Below, piece by piece: positions 33,552-41,880 of a stretch of 56,859 bases of DNA (position 1 is the first letter of the stretch; the number at the start of each line of letters is the position of its first letter). The DNA lies in assembly GCF_002155965.1 (NCBI RefSeq), contig NZ_MUMH01000003.1, positions 1-56,859 on the forward strand. The letters are read 5' to 3'. The DNA is from Allokutzneria sp. NRRL B-24872 (GTDB taxonomy: Bacteria > Actinomycetota > Actinomycetes > Mycobacteriales > Pseudonocardiaceae). The notes under the pieces were generated by a model. That model was not told the DNA's origin. It searched no databases and worked only from the letters and a program-made list of their open reading frames with translations. A program made the translations under genes and the position numbers.

Positions 33552-34580
33552 TCAGCCGCCGTTGACGGGCACGTAGGCCCGCATGCGGTAGCTGCGCGCG
33601 GAGCCGCTGTGCAGCCTGGAGACCGCGTCGAGCATGGCGCGGCCCATGCGGGCGCGGGCTTCGAGCGCCGGGTGCGTGCCGCCGAAGTTGGCGTCGTTGG
33701 CCGCCGCGTCGCCGGTGAACGCGCCGGTGGCGAAGACCGCGTAGGTCAGCATCGGCTTGGCGTTGCCGTCGAAGATCACTCCGGCCTCGTGGCGGTCGGA
33801 ATTGAGCCAGCCCGCCTTGGTGGCCACGCGCTCGCGCTCGGCGGTGGACATGGTCCTGCGGACGCCGTCGATGTAGCCGTCCTTGGACCGCAGCACGTCC
33901 AGGATGAACGCGGTCGAGTCGGCGGACAGGAGCTTGCCCGCGACCAGCTGCTCCAGCAGGGAGTGCGTCTCGCGCGCGGTGGTCTTGCCGAGGTAGAAGC
34001 GGTTCGGGTTGGCCACCGGGATGACCTGGGTGTGCACGAAGCCCTTGGCGCGCAGGATCTCGTTGAGCTCGGCCGCCGGGCAGACCAGGCCGCACAGCCG
34101 GACGGCGGTGTCGTCGGAGACCAGCAGCAGCGCGGCGAGGGCGGCGGCGACGGTGATCTGGTCGCCGTAGACCTTGTGCAGCCGGAAGATCCCGTCGCCG
34201 TCCTTGATGATGATCTCCGGTGTGAGCGCGACCTTCTGGTCGAGCTCGATCAGCCCGCGGTCGACCTTGTCCAGCACCGCGACCGCGACCGCGATCTTGT
34301 TGACGCTCTGCGCGTTGACCACCGCGTCTGCGTTGTCGTCGACGGCCGGGATCACCCTGCCGTCCGGGTCGACGATGCTGACGTGCGAGGACCAGGTGCC
34401 GCGTGCCCGACGGGTCTCCCTGCGGTAGACGAAGGAGATCCTGGCGCGGGCCCGGACGGCGTCCGGCGGGGTCACGTCCTCGGGGGTCTCCGCCGGTTCC
34501 GCGGCGGCCGGTGAGGCGGTGGTGCCGAGCATCGCGGCTGCGGCGAGGCCGAAAGCGGCCCGGCGTCGGATCGTGGCCAT
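33552..34580 (-). CDS. Exported class A beta-lactamase-like serine hydrolase
   Basis: 342 residues from an ATG (MATIRRRAAFG) giving a signal peptide that ends near SPAAA. The catalytic S-x-x-K is QSVNKIAVAVAVLD, the second motif is VSDDTAVRL in place of SDN, and the third reads TKAGW in place of KTG. The conserved fold suggests a penicillin-interactive enzyme, but the changed second and third motifs make a true beta-lactamase uncertain; a D,D-peptidase, esterase or cell-wall binding role is possible. It lies within the glycan locus and so may modify the wall. An ATG 17 codons upstream would spoil the signal peptide. Confidence 0.85.
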   Translation of the reverse strand: MATIRRRAAFGLAAAAMLGTTASPAAAEPAETPEDVTPPDAVRARARISFVYRRETRRARGTWSSHVSIVDPDGRVIPAVDDNADAVVNAQSVNKIAVAVAVLDKVDRGLIELDQKVALTPEIIIKDGDGIFRLHKVYGDQITVAAALAALLLVSDDTAVRLCGLVCPAAELNEILRAKGFVHTQVIPVANPNRFYLGKTTARETHSLLEQLVAGKLLSADSTAFILDVLRSKDGYIDGVRRTMSTAERERVATKAGWLNSDRHEAGVIFDGNAKPMLTYAVFATGAFTGDAAANDANFGGTHPALEARARMGRAMLDAVSRLHSGSARSYRMRAYVPVNGG

Positions 34581-34696
34581 CTTCGCGGTGTCACCTTCGT
34601 CAATGAGCGTGCGGACGCACACATCTACCATTTCCGAAGGTGTTTCGCACACGCCTCGATCTGGGCCGAAACCTCCCCGGCGCAATTAATCACCAG

Positions 34697-34784
34697 TTTC
34701 AGCTATACCTGAAATACCCGAACGAGAACCCTGAGACGCGCAGGGTCAGCACTTGGTTGGCTCCGATTTGAGAATTCATCAAAT
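34697..34784. promoter_or_regulatory. Divergent promoter region with several dyads
   Basis: The 286-base gap between the beta-lactamase-like and small exported genes is AT-rich for this genome. It holds TTTCAG-CTATAC-CTGAAA (34697-34714), ACCCTG-N7-CAGGGT (34728-34746) and ATTTGA-N7-TCAAAT (34766-34784), each a perfect inverted repeat. They are plausible sites for a shared regulator; none matches a known consensus I can name. Confidence 0.45.
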
Positions 34785-34866
34785 GGGCTCCCAGGCGCGT
34801 AACCAGCGAATACGACGGGTATAACTGAAAGCGAGACATTCGCCGCCGACAAGAGGGAGAATCGAC

Positions 34867-35364
34867 ATGAATCGCAACACCGTGGTCCGTGGAATCACCG
34901 CAGCCGCCATTGCTTTCGGTGGTCTCGCCGTTGCCACCTCCGGTGTCGCCTCCGCCGAGACCCCCGCCCCGTGCACCGGTGCCGAGCTGACCGTCTCCGC
35001 GAGCGACGGCCAGCAGGGCCAGGACCCGCTCCACGAGCAGCTGGTCGTGGAGTTCAAGGCCAAGGACGGCGTGCACTGCCAGCTCAAGGGCCTTCCCGGC
35101 GAGCTGACCTTCTACAACGACGGCAAGCCGGTCCCGGTCACCCCCAAGGTGAAGCCCGCGGAAGAGGCCGTCATCGACGTGACGGGCACCGACACCGCCA
35201 CGCTCATCATCGACATCCCGAAGACCGAGGGCGTCCTGACCACGCCCACCGATGAGGTGTCGTTCACGCTGCCGTCGGCCAACACCGATGTGATCCGCCT
35301 GCCGTACACCGCCGGTGTCGCCGACACCCCGACGATCTCCCCGGTCGTCGGCCCGGTCGGCTGA
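34867..35364 (+). CDS. Small exported protein, DUF4232-like
   Basis: 165 residues with a signal peptide (MNRNTVVRGITAAAIA to ASAE) and GAGGGAG as ribosome site. The mature part begins with PCTGAELTVSAS, then VEFKAKDGVHCQLKGLPGELTF, which resembles the two-cysteine DUF4232 fold of actinobacterial secreted proteins; the cysteines probably form a disulfide. It has no catalytic motif. Function unknown. It is divergent from the beta-lactamase-like gene. Confidence 0.8.
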   Translation: MNRNTVVRGITAAAIAFGGLAVATSGVASAETPAPCTGAELTVSASDGQQGQDPLHEQLVVEFKAKDGVHCQLKGLPGELTFYNDGKPVPVTPKVKPAEEAVIDVTGTDTATLIIDIPKTEGVLTTPTDEVSFTLPSANTDVIRLPYTAGVADTPTISPVVGPVG

Positions 35365-35377
35365 CCCACCCGAGCGC

Positions 35378-35415
35378 GAGGTCCCGCCCGTTCCGCCCTG
35401 TGCGGGCGGGGCCTC
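35378..35415. terminator. Terminator between the DUF4232-like gene and the GT fusion gene
   Basis: GAGGTCCCGCCCG (35378-35390) pairs with CGGGCGGGGCCTC (35403-35415), one G-T pair, loop of 12 bases. It lies between converging genes and can serve both. Confidence 0.8.
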
Positions 35416-35421
35416 CTCGGA

Positions 35422-37335
35422 TCAGGTGACGGGGCAGATCCCGCAGTCCACGAGGACCTTCGCCATGCTGCGGCGGAACCCGTCCTCGGAGAAGTGCTCG
35501 CGGCAGATCCGCAACATCTCCTGCTGCACGTCCGACCACAGCTCGTCGTCGCGGAGCATGCGGTCGCACAGCTCCACCATCTCCGCGGGCGACTCGCCGA
35601 CCAGGTGCCGCGCGTAGGCCCCCAGGTGCAAGCCCTCCGCTCCGACGGGTGTGGTGACGAACGGCAGGCCCGCCGACATCGAGTCCACGAACTTGATCTT
35701 CACTCCGGCTCCGAAGCGCATCGGCACCACGTGCAGCCGCGCCGAGCTGAGCCACGGCCGCGGATCGGGCACCCGACCCACGACCTCGTTCAAGCCCCCG
35801 TGCAGCGCCAGCACGTTGGGCGAAGGGTCGGCTCCGACCACGCGCAGCGTCAGCCCCGGGTGCCGCTCGCGCAGGCCCGGCAGCACGTCGCCGGCCAGCT
35901 CCAGCACTGCGAACTCGTTGGGCGTGCGCGGGGTGTTGTCGAAGCCGCCGAAGAACACGATCCCTTGACGGCCTTCGACTCCGGGCACGTCGTCGGGGGT
36001 GACGATCGGGTAGCAGGCCACGTGCGCGGGCGTCTCCGGAGCGACCCGGCGCGCCCACTCCGCCTCCTCCTCGCTCACGCAGACCGCGACGTCGGCCCAG
36101 CGGAAGGCGCTCTGCTCCTCCTCGCGCAGCCGCGCCGCCTCGATCGCGTGGTGGCGGCGCTCCGCCGAGTCGACCGAGTGCTCGAAGTGCTGCTCGGGAC
36201 GGCGGTGGAACAGGGCTTCGGAGTCGTACACGCGGATCGCCTGCGGCTGGCTGCGCGCGATCGGCACGCCGTAGTTCGCGTAGTTGTGCGGGCGGAACGC
36301 CACGATCACGTCGTAGAGCCCCGCGCGCGAGCGCGACCAGGCTTCGAGGTCGGTGACGCCGTGGACGATCTCCACGCCCTTGGCCTGCCAGCGCGGCGCG
36401 TACTCCTCCACGCGCTCCGCCGAGACCGCGAAGAAGGTGACGCGGGCGTTGGGGTGGCCCTCGATCCACGAATCGACCACGGCGGCGGTGCGCGGGTCTC
36501 CACGGCCGCGATCCGCCTGCGGCACGCGGTCGTCGATGAGCAGGACGCGGTAGGGCGCGTTGCGGTCGCGGAGCCAGAGCGCGCGGTGCGGCCACTCGTC
36601 CAGCGAGGTCACGGCGGGCCGCTTGGCCAGCTCGTCGGCCCATCGCCGTTGGAAAACCCCGTGGTTGAGCCGCATCAGCTCGGTGGCGCGCTCCGAAGAG
36701 CTGCTGCCGTGCCGCGCGTGGTCCACAGTGGACTGCGGGATGACCCAGGTCTGCCAGCCGCGCGTGCGGAGCGCCAGCTGGAGGTCCACGTCCTCGAAGT
36801 ACGCGATCTCGTACTCCGGCGAGAAGCCGCCGGTCTGGAGGAATGCCTTGCGGCGCACGATGAGGCAGGCCGCTGACGCGTAGTCGACCTCGCGCGGGAA
36901 CGAGGCGTCCTCCCACGCGCGGCACCAGCCGTCGCCGCCGATGAGGCTGCCGGACTCCTGGACCGAGCCGTCGCTGTTGAGCATGACCGGAGCCACCGCG
37001 CCGACCTCATCGCGACTGTCCAAAAAGGACAGAAGCGGCTCCAGCCAGCCGTCGCGCACCTCGACGTCGGCGTTGAGGAAGCACACCAACTCCGTGCGCG
37101 CGTGCTGCACGCCGAGGTTGCACCCAGCTCCGAAACCGAGGTTCTCCGGCATCCGCAGAACCGTTGCGCCGGAGAGGTTCTCCGCGAGCCACTCCCCCGT
37201 GCCATCCGGCGAAGCGCTGTCGACGACGACCACGTCGTAGGGCGCGGGCGTGTGCTCGGCGAGCTTCTTGAGGCACGTGACGACCAGTTCGCGCCCGCCG
37301 TAGGAGACGAGGACGAAGGTGAGCCGCGGAGTCAC
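35422..37335 (-). CDS. Two-domain glycosyltransferase (GT2 plus GT4)
   Basis: 637 residues from a GTG that overlaps the upstream stop (GTGA). The N-terminal 230 residues are a rhamnosyltransferase-type GT2 (FVLVSYGGRELV, VVDSASPDGTG, LNADVEV as the DxD-like site, and FEDVDLQLALR). The C-terminal 380 residues are a GT4-like domain with IVFFGGFDNTPRTPNE and GAGVKIKFVDSMSAGLPFV, the region that binds the sugar-nucleotide phosphate. It should add two sugars of a surface glycan in succession. It is coupled to the pyruvyltransferase-like gene. A GTCC-AAAAA-GGAC palindrome and a GTCCACAGTGGAC lie in its coding sequence. Confidence 0.87.
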   Translation of the reverse strand: MTPRLTFVLVSYGGRELVVTCLKKLAEHTPAPYDVVVVDSASPDGTGEWLAENLSGATVLRMPENLGFGAGCNLGVQHARTELVCFLNADVEVRDGWLEPLLSFLDSRDEVGAVAPVMLNSDGSVQESGSLIGGDGWCRAWEDASFPREVDYASAACLIVRRKAFLQTGGFSPEYEIAYFEDVDLQLALRTRGWQTWVIPQSTVDHARHGSSSSERATELMRLNHGVFQRRWADELAKRPAVTSLDEWPHRALWLRDRNAPYRVLLIDDRVPQADRGRGDPRTAAVVDSWIEGHPNARVTFFAVSAERVEEYAPRWQAKGVEIVHGVTDLEAWSRSRAGLYDVIVAFRPHNYANYGVPIARSQPQAIRVYDSEALFHRRPEQHFEHSVDSAERRHHAIEAARLREEEQSAFRWADVAVCVSEEEAEWARRVAPETPAHVACYPIVTPDDVPGVEGRQGIVFFGGFDNTPRTPNEFAVLELAGDVLPGLRERHPGLTLRVVGADPSPNVLALHGGLNEVVGRVPDPRPWLSSARLHVVPMRFGAGVKIKFVDSMSAGLPFVTTPVGAEGLHLGAYARHLVGESPAEMVELCDRMLRDDELWSDVQQEMLRICREHFSEDGFRRSMAKVLVDCGICPVT

Positions 37336-38681
37336 GAGCCCTTGATCTTTCCGTAGACCTCGCGCACTGGCTGTGACCAGCGCAAGAGCTTGGTGTTGCG
37401 CAGCGCGTCCAGCTCGCGGCTGTCCAGCGCGAGGCGGTCGATCTCGTTGCGCAGCTCGCGGAACTGCGTCTGCGCCACCGCCAGCTCGTTGCGGGCGCGC
37501 TCGGCGTCGGCCTTCGCGTCGGCGACCTCGCGCCAGGCGTCCGCGAGCGTGTCGCCGAGCTTCTGCCGCTCAACGAGCATCCGGTCGCGCAGCCGCCATT
37601 GGGCGTGCCGCAGCGCGTTGTTCTCCTCGGCCAACTCCGCGATGCGGCGCGTCAGGTCGCCCCCGCGCGCGGTGAACGCCTGCTCGATGACGGCGGCGAC
37701 GCGGTCGAAGTGCGTGGAGACCGCGCGCTTGGCGTGCTCCGACGGCGCGGAGAAGCGCAGCCCGGCGCTGATCGCGTCGGTGATCCGGTCCGCCCGCTCG
37801 ACGATCTGCTTCGGCGAGCCGAACTCCAGCGCGGGCCAGCGCTGCTCTCCGGTCGGGTCGAACAGCGCCCACGGCTTGCCCAGCGCGGCGGCGGCGGCCG
37901 CGACGTGCTCGTCGGTGGCGATCACCGCGCTCGCGGCGTTGAGCAGGGCCAGCTGGTCCTCCAGCACGAGCCCGCTCGGCATCTCCACGACGTGGTCCGC
38001 CGCGAGGAAGTCGCGCACCGCGTCCAGCGGGAGGTCCGCGCTCTGCACGACGACGACACCGCCGTCCTCGGGCAGCACGCCGAGCTGGCGCAGGTGCTGG
38101 GCACGCGTGCGCAGCGCGTCCGCGTCGACCAGCCCGTCGAGCAGCAGCGCGGGGTGCGGCACCACAGGGATGTCGCCGGAGAGCCCGGCGGCGGCGAGGC
38201 GGTCGCAGGAGCGGCGGTCGCGCACGGTCAGGTACGGCTGCCTGGCCAGCGCACTGATCAGCTCGACCGGCGGCTCGTCGGCGACCCGCACGCAGCTGCT
38301 GATCAGCGGGTGGGTCCGCTCGGCGTCCGGGTCGAGGCCCTCGGTGAAGTAGGAGTGGGCGGTGCCGTCCGGGTAGGGCCAGTCCGCGCGGGCCGCACCG
38401 AGCGGGAAGGCCGGGGCCAGCACCGAGGCGTCGGCCGAGCCCGCGATCTGCTCGATCCGCTCCGAGGAGTGCTCGCCCAGCGGCGCGGCGACGTACCCGC
38501 CGTCCTCCGGGATCGGCCGTGTCCAGCCGAGCGGGGCGTACCAGGTGGCGCGCCAGCCGGGCAGCCGCCGCAGCAGTTCTCGCTCGGTCAGTCGCGCGAT
38601 GAGCTGGTCGCCGAATCCGGGCAGGTCGGAACTCGTCCAGACGGCGAAGGCCCCGATGGTTCTCGACGTGGGTTCCCGCAC
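37332..38681 (-). CDS. Polysaccharide pyruvyltransferase-like protein with a coiled-coil tail
   Basis: 449 residues. The first 280 or so follow the pyruvyltransferase family (CsaB/PF04230-like): SYFTEGLDPD, LTVRDRRSCDRLAAAG and DIPVVPHPALLL, then a C-terminal half-domain with VIATDEHVAAAAAALGKPW. Residues 345-425 form a coiled coil that ends NTKLLRWSQPVRE. The GTG start has no good ribosome site. It should place a ketal-linked pyruvate on a wall or capsule sugar with phosphoenolpyruvate. The coiled coil is not part of ordinary pyruvyltransferases; the giant fusion at 29706-33326 ends its own coiled coil with a similar SKLVK tail, so both may dock to the same partner. Confidence 0.8.
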   Translation of the reverse strand: MREPTSRTIGAFAVWTSSDLPGFGDQLIARLTERELLRRLPGWRATWYAPLGWTRPIPEDGGYVAAPLGEHSSERIEQIAGSADASVLAPAFPLGAARADWPYPDGTAHSYFTEGLDPDAERTHPLISSCVRVADEPPVELISALARQPYLTVRDRRSCDRLAAAGLSGDIPVVPHPALLLDGLVDADALRTRAQHLRQLGVLPEDGGVVVVQSADLPLDAVRDFLAADHVVEMPSGLVLEDQLALLNAASAVIATDEHVAAAAAALGKPWALFDPTGEQRWPALEFGSPKQIVERADRITDAISAGLRFSAPSEHAKRAVSTHFDRVAAVIEQAFTARGGDLTRRIAELAEENNALRHAQWRLRDRMLVERQKLGDTLADAWREVADAKADAERARNELAVAQTQFRELRNEIDRLALDSRELDALRNTKLLRWSQPVREVYGKIKGS

Positions 38682-39087
38682 GCGCCGAGCCTAGCGCCCG
38701 GCCGTATTCACCCCGGTTGCCCAGGTGGCTTCTCCGCCGGGCACGAGGACGCCCGCGCGGTGGCCGTGAAGATCAACGATCTTGGGGATCAACCGTCGGT
38801 CGACCGTGGATATCTGGGCAACTTATCAACAGGCTGTCGCCGAACGGGCACTCAGCGGCGACGAGCGGCACCCCGAGCCGGGTCACGCTGACCCGTCGCG
38901 GCGAAGAAAACTCACTCTCCGACATAACCCCAGGTCAGCGCCCCGCAGTCCCGCACGATCCCGCACACAGAGGCAGGGGTCCCCTTCGCGCCGGGGACCC
39001 CCTAACACTCATTTTCTCACGTCGCGCCCACAGGCGAGCGAAGTTATCCACAGGCTGAGCGAGTTGTCCACAGCCCGCGGACCGGGC
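38682..39087. other. 406-base intergenic region with DnaA-box-like repeats
   Basis: No gene with good coding properties is seen here. It contains three same-direction DnaA-box-like words: TTATCAACA (38823-38831), TTATCCACA (39044-39052) and TTGTCCACA (39064-39072); the first two continue with GGCTG. Inverted GGGGTCCCC / GGGGACCCC with an eight-base loop (38976-39001) could terminate the transketolase-like gene. No dnaA, dnaN or other origin gene is near. Confidence 0.6.
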
Positions 39088-41508
39088 TCAGTCGACGAGG
39101 TCGTGGGCCGCCGCGCGGATGGCGGCGGCGTCGATCCCGTGCAGGCGGTGGGCGTCGCCGAGCGAGGACGACTGGCCGAAGTCGGTGACGCCGAGCGTGG
39201 TCGTGGGGACCCCGCGCACCGTGCCGAGGAAGGCGAGCGTGTGCGGGTGCCCGTCGAGCACGGTCACCAGCGGCACGTCCTCGGCGAACAGCGCGTCGAG
39301 GATCGACTCGTCCACGAGCGAGGCCGGACCACCGGTCGACAGGCCCGACTTGGACCGGGTCGCCCGGAACAGCAGGTCCGCGCTCGTCACCACGACGACC
39401 GCCGCCGAGACGCCCTCCGAAGCCAGATCCGAAGCCGCTGCCAACGCCTCGGGCACCATCGCGCCCATCGCGGCGATCACCACGTCGGGCGACGACGGGG
39501 ACACCAGGCGGTAGCCACCGGCGACCGCGTGCCGACGCCGCTGCTCCTTCTCCGAAGCCGACGCGGGCACCGCCGCGAGCGCCTGGTCGACCGGGCGCGT
39601 GGACAGCCGGAAGTACGCGGAGCAGCCGCCGGGCTTGCCGACGAAGCTCATCGCGTGCAGCAGCGTCCACTCCAGGTCGGCGGCGAACGCGGGCTCGTAG
39701 GCGATCACGCCGGGGTGCTCCAGGCCGACCGACGGCGTGGTGATGCTCTGGTGCGCGCCACCCTCGGGGGCCAGCGTCACGCCGGACGGGGTGCCCAGCA
39801 GGATCGACTGACCGCCCGCGTAGATGCCGAAGGTCCACGGCTCCAGCGCGCGGTTGACGAACGGGTCGTAGATCGTGCCGATCGGGATCAGCGTCTCGCC
39901 CCACCGGCTCCACGTCGCGCCGAACTCACCGAGCGCGCCGACCAGGTTCACCTCGGCGATGCCCAGCTCCACGTGTTGGCCGACCGCGGCCTCGTCCCAG
40001 TGGATGCGGGTCTCCGGGTCGTCGGAGAACCAGTTCTTCGGCGGGCGCTCGCCGTCGACGGTGAAGACGCCGACCTTGTTCAGCCACGCCGCGAGGTTGG
40101 TCGAGGACGCGACGTCCGGCGAGATCGTCACGACCCGCCCGGCCACCTCGGGGGCCTTGCGCCGCAGGTCCATCAGCACGCGGCCGAACGCGGCCTGGCT
40201 GGAGGAGGTGCCCTTGTGCGCCGGGGAGACCTCGGTCGGCACGGAGAGCGGGCTGACCGCGCGGACCTCGGGGCGCTTCAGCCGCGAAGCCACGGCGGAG
40301 AGCAGCCCGGCCTCGGCGCTGCCCACGTCGAACAGGCGCCACGGGTCCTCGACCGAGGTGCCCAGCGACGAGGCGAGCGAGGCGTACTGGTCCGGCTTGA
40401 GCAGCGCGGAGTGGTTGGCCGGGTGGCCCTCGACGGGCAGGCCGCGCCCCTTCACCGTGTACGCGAAGACGACGGTCGGCCGGGTCGGGTCGGCCCCGGC
40501 GAAGGTGTTCATCAGACCGCCGAGGTCGTGCCCGCCGAGGTCGCGCAGCGCCGCCGTCAGCCCCGCGTCGTCCACAGTGGACAACAGGCGGCCGAAGGCG
40601 GGGTCGGGGCGCTCACCGACGAGGCGCGCGCGCAGCTCGTCCCCGCTCGTGCGCAGCATCCGCTGGTACTCGGCGTTGGGCATGCTGTCGATCCGGGCGC
40701 GCAGCAGCTCGCCGCCGTCCGCCTCGAACAGCGAGGTCAGCAGCGGGCCGTACTTGCAGGTCAGGACCTCCCACCCGGCCGCTGCGAACATTCCGGACAT
40801 CCGGTCGTAGGCGATGCCGGGGATGACGCGGTCCAGCGACTGGCGGTTGAGGTCGACCACCCACAGCAGCTCGCCGAGCTGGGCGACCTGCGGGTCGTGC
40901 ACGGCCTCCCAGACCGCGCCCTCGTCCAGCTCCGCGTCGCCGACCAGGGCGATCATCCGGCCGCGCGGGCTGGTGGAGCGCCCGCCGCCGAAGTGCGCGT
41001 CGCAGTACCGGCGAGCCAGCGCCGCCCAGATGGTCGCGGTGGCACCGATGCCGACCGAGCCGGTGGAGAAGTCGACGGTGTCGGGGTCCTTGGTGCGCGA
41101 CGGGTAGGACTGCAACCCGCCCAGCTCGCGCAGGCGCGGCAGGTACGAGGCGTCCAGGTCGCCGAGCAGGTAGTTGAGCGCGTGCAGCACCGGCGAGGCG
41201 TGCGGCTTCACGCTGACGCGGTCCTCGCTGGTCAGCGAGCCGCACCAGAGCGCGGTCATCAACGAGACCATCGACGCCGACGACGCCTGGTGGCCGCCGA
41301 CCTTGAGGCCGGAGGAGTCACCGCGCACGTGGTTCGCGTGGTGCACGATCGAGGTGGCCAGCCACAACACCCTCCGCTCCACGGAACGAAGGACGTCGAG
41401 GTCAAGGCCAGTTTCGGTGGCGACGCTGCTCACAGGCGGGACGGTATCCGACGGCGACGGCCTTCGGGAGCGACGAACCTCACCGGCGGCAGATGAAGAG
41501 ACCCTCAT
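39088..41508 (-). CDS. Transketolase-like / pyruvate-dehydrogenase-E1-like thiamine enzyme
   Basis: 806 residues. The thiamine-pyrophosphate motif is GDAELDEGAVWEAV ending in LNRQ, near residue 190. The GHQAS segment and the second half, with the WDEAAVGQHVELGIAEVNLVGALGE transketolase-pyrimidine region and a C-terminal lobe, match the homodimeric E1/transketolase plan. It is shorter than AceE and longer than transketolase, so the substrate is unclear: 2-oxoacid dehydrogenase or transketolase activity are both possible. The ATG start has GAGG five bases before it; a GTG at 41433 is the alternative. It carries one GTCCACAGTGGAC. Confidence 0.82.
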   Translation of the reverse strand: MRVSSSAAGEVRRSRRPSPSDTVPPVSSVATETGLDLDVLRSVERRVLWLATSIVHHANHVRGDSSGLKVGGHQASSASMVSLMTALWCGSLTSEDRVSVKPHASPVLHALNYLLGDLDASYLPRLRELGGLQSYPSRTKDPDTVDFSTGSVGIGATATIWAALARRYCDAHFGGGRSTSPRGRMIALVGDAELDEGAVWEAVHDPQVAQLGELLWVVDLNRQSLDRVIPGIAYDRMSGMFAAAGWEVLTCKYGPLLTSLFEADGGELLRARIDSMPNAEYQRMLRTSGDELRARLVGERPDPAFGRLLSTVDDAGLTAALRDLGGHDLGGLMNTFAGADPTRPTVVFAYTVKGRGLPVEGHPANHSALLKPDQYASLASSLGTSVEDPWRLFDVGSAEAGLLSAVASRLKRPEVRAVSPLSVPTEVSPAHKGTSSSQAAFGRVLMDLRRKAPEVAGRVVTISPDVASSTNLAAWLNKVGVFTVDGERPPKNWFSDDPETRIHWDEAAVGQHVELGIAEVNLVGALGEFGATWSRWGETLIPIGTIYDPFVNRALEPWTFGIYAGGQSILLGTPSGVTLAPEGGAHQSITTPSVGLEHPGVIAYEPAFAADLEWTLLHAMSFVGKPGGCSAYFRLSTRPVDQALAAVPASASEKEQRRRHAVAGGYRLVSPSSPDVVIAAMGAMVPEALAAASDLASEGVSAAVVVVTSADLLFRATRSKSGLSTGGPASLVDESILDALFAEDVPLVTVLDGHPHTLAFLGTVRGVPTTTLGVTDFGQSSSLGDAHRLHGIDAAAIRAAAHDLVD

Positions 41509-41553
41509 CCTCGCCTCACGGTGGCTTCGAAGTCAGAGCCCAGAGTGGCTGAC

Positions 41554-41880
41554 ATGACTACTTCGACCCGTGTTGGCATCGTGTCCCTCGTCGCCGCCGG
41601 AGTGATCGGCCTCACTGCCGGGGTTTACGCCTTTGCCAGCCAGCCCGCCGCTCCGCCCGCGATCTCCGGCGAGGCCCCGCTGGCGCCCGTCCCCGGTCTG
41701 CTGAACGCCACCCCGCCGCAGCCCGGCGCGCCGGTCACCCCGGTCGCCCCGGTCGCACCCGTGCTCTGCCAGGACGACGATGATGACCACGACGACCTCG
41801 ATGATCTTGATGACGTGAACGACCCCGATGACGCCGACGACCTCGACGACCACCTGGACGACGACGATGACTGCCGATGA
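41554..41880 (+). CDS. Small exported protein with an aspartate-rich tail
   Basis: 108 residues. A signal peptide or signal anchor (MTTSTRVGIVSLVAAGVIGL) is followed by a Pro/Ala-rich spacer and a tail of about 36 residues with 23 aspartates flanked by two cysteines (VLCQDDDDD ... DDDDDC). It lacks an enzyme motif. The acidic patch should bind divalent metals or cationic molecules, and a disulfide could close it into a loop. Its stop overlaps the kinase gene (ATGA), so it is made with a two-component system and could sense for it. Confidence 0.82.
   Translation: MTTSTRVGIVSLVAAGVIGLTAGVYAFASQPAAPPAISGEAPLAPVPGLLNATPPQPGAPVTPVAPVAPVLCQDDDDDHDDLDDLDDVNDPDDADDLDDHLDDDDDCR

Noticed and set aside
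24893-38681. Biosynthetic gene cluster for a secondary metabolite
   Set aside because: No PKS, NRPS, terpene or RiPP enzyme is present; the genes fit envelope polysaccharide work better.
38682-39087. Chromosome or plasmid replication origin
   Set aside because: Only three boxes, all in one direction, and no dnaA, dnaN, rep or par gene nearby.
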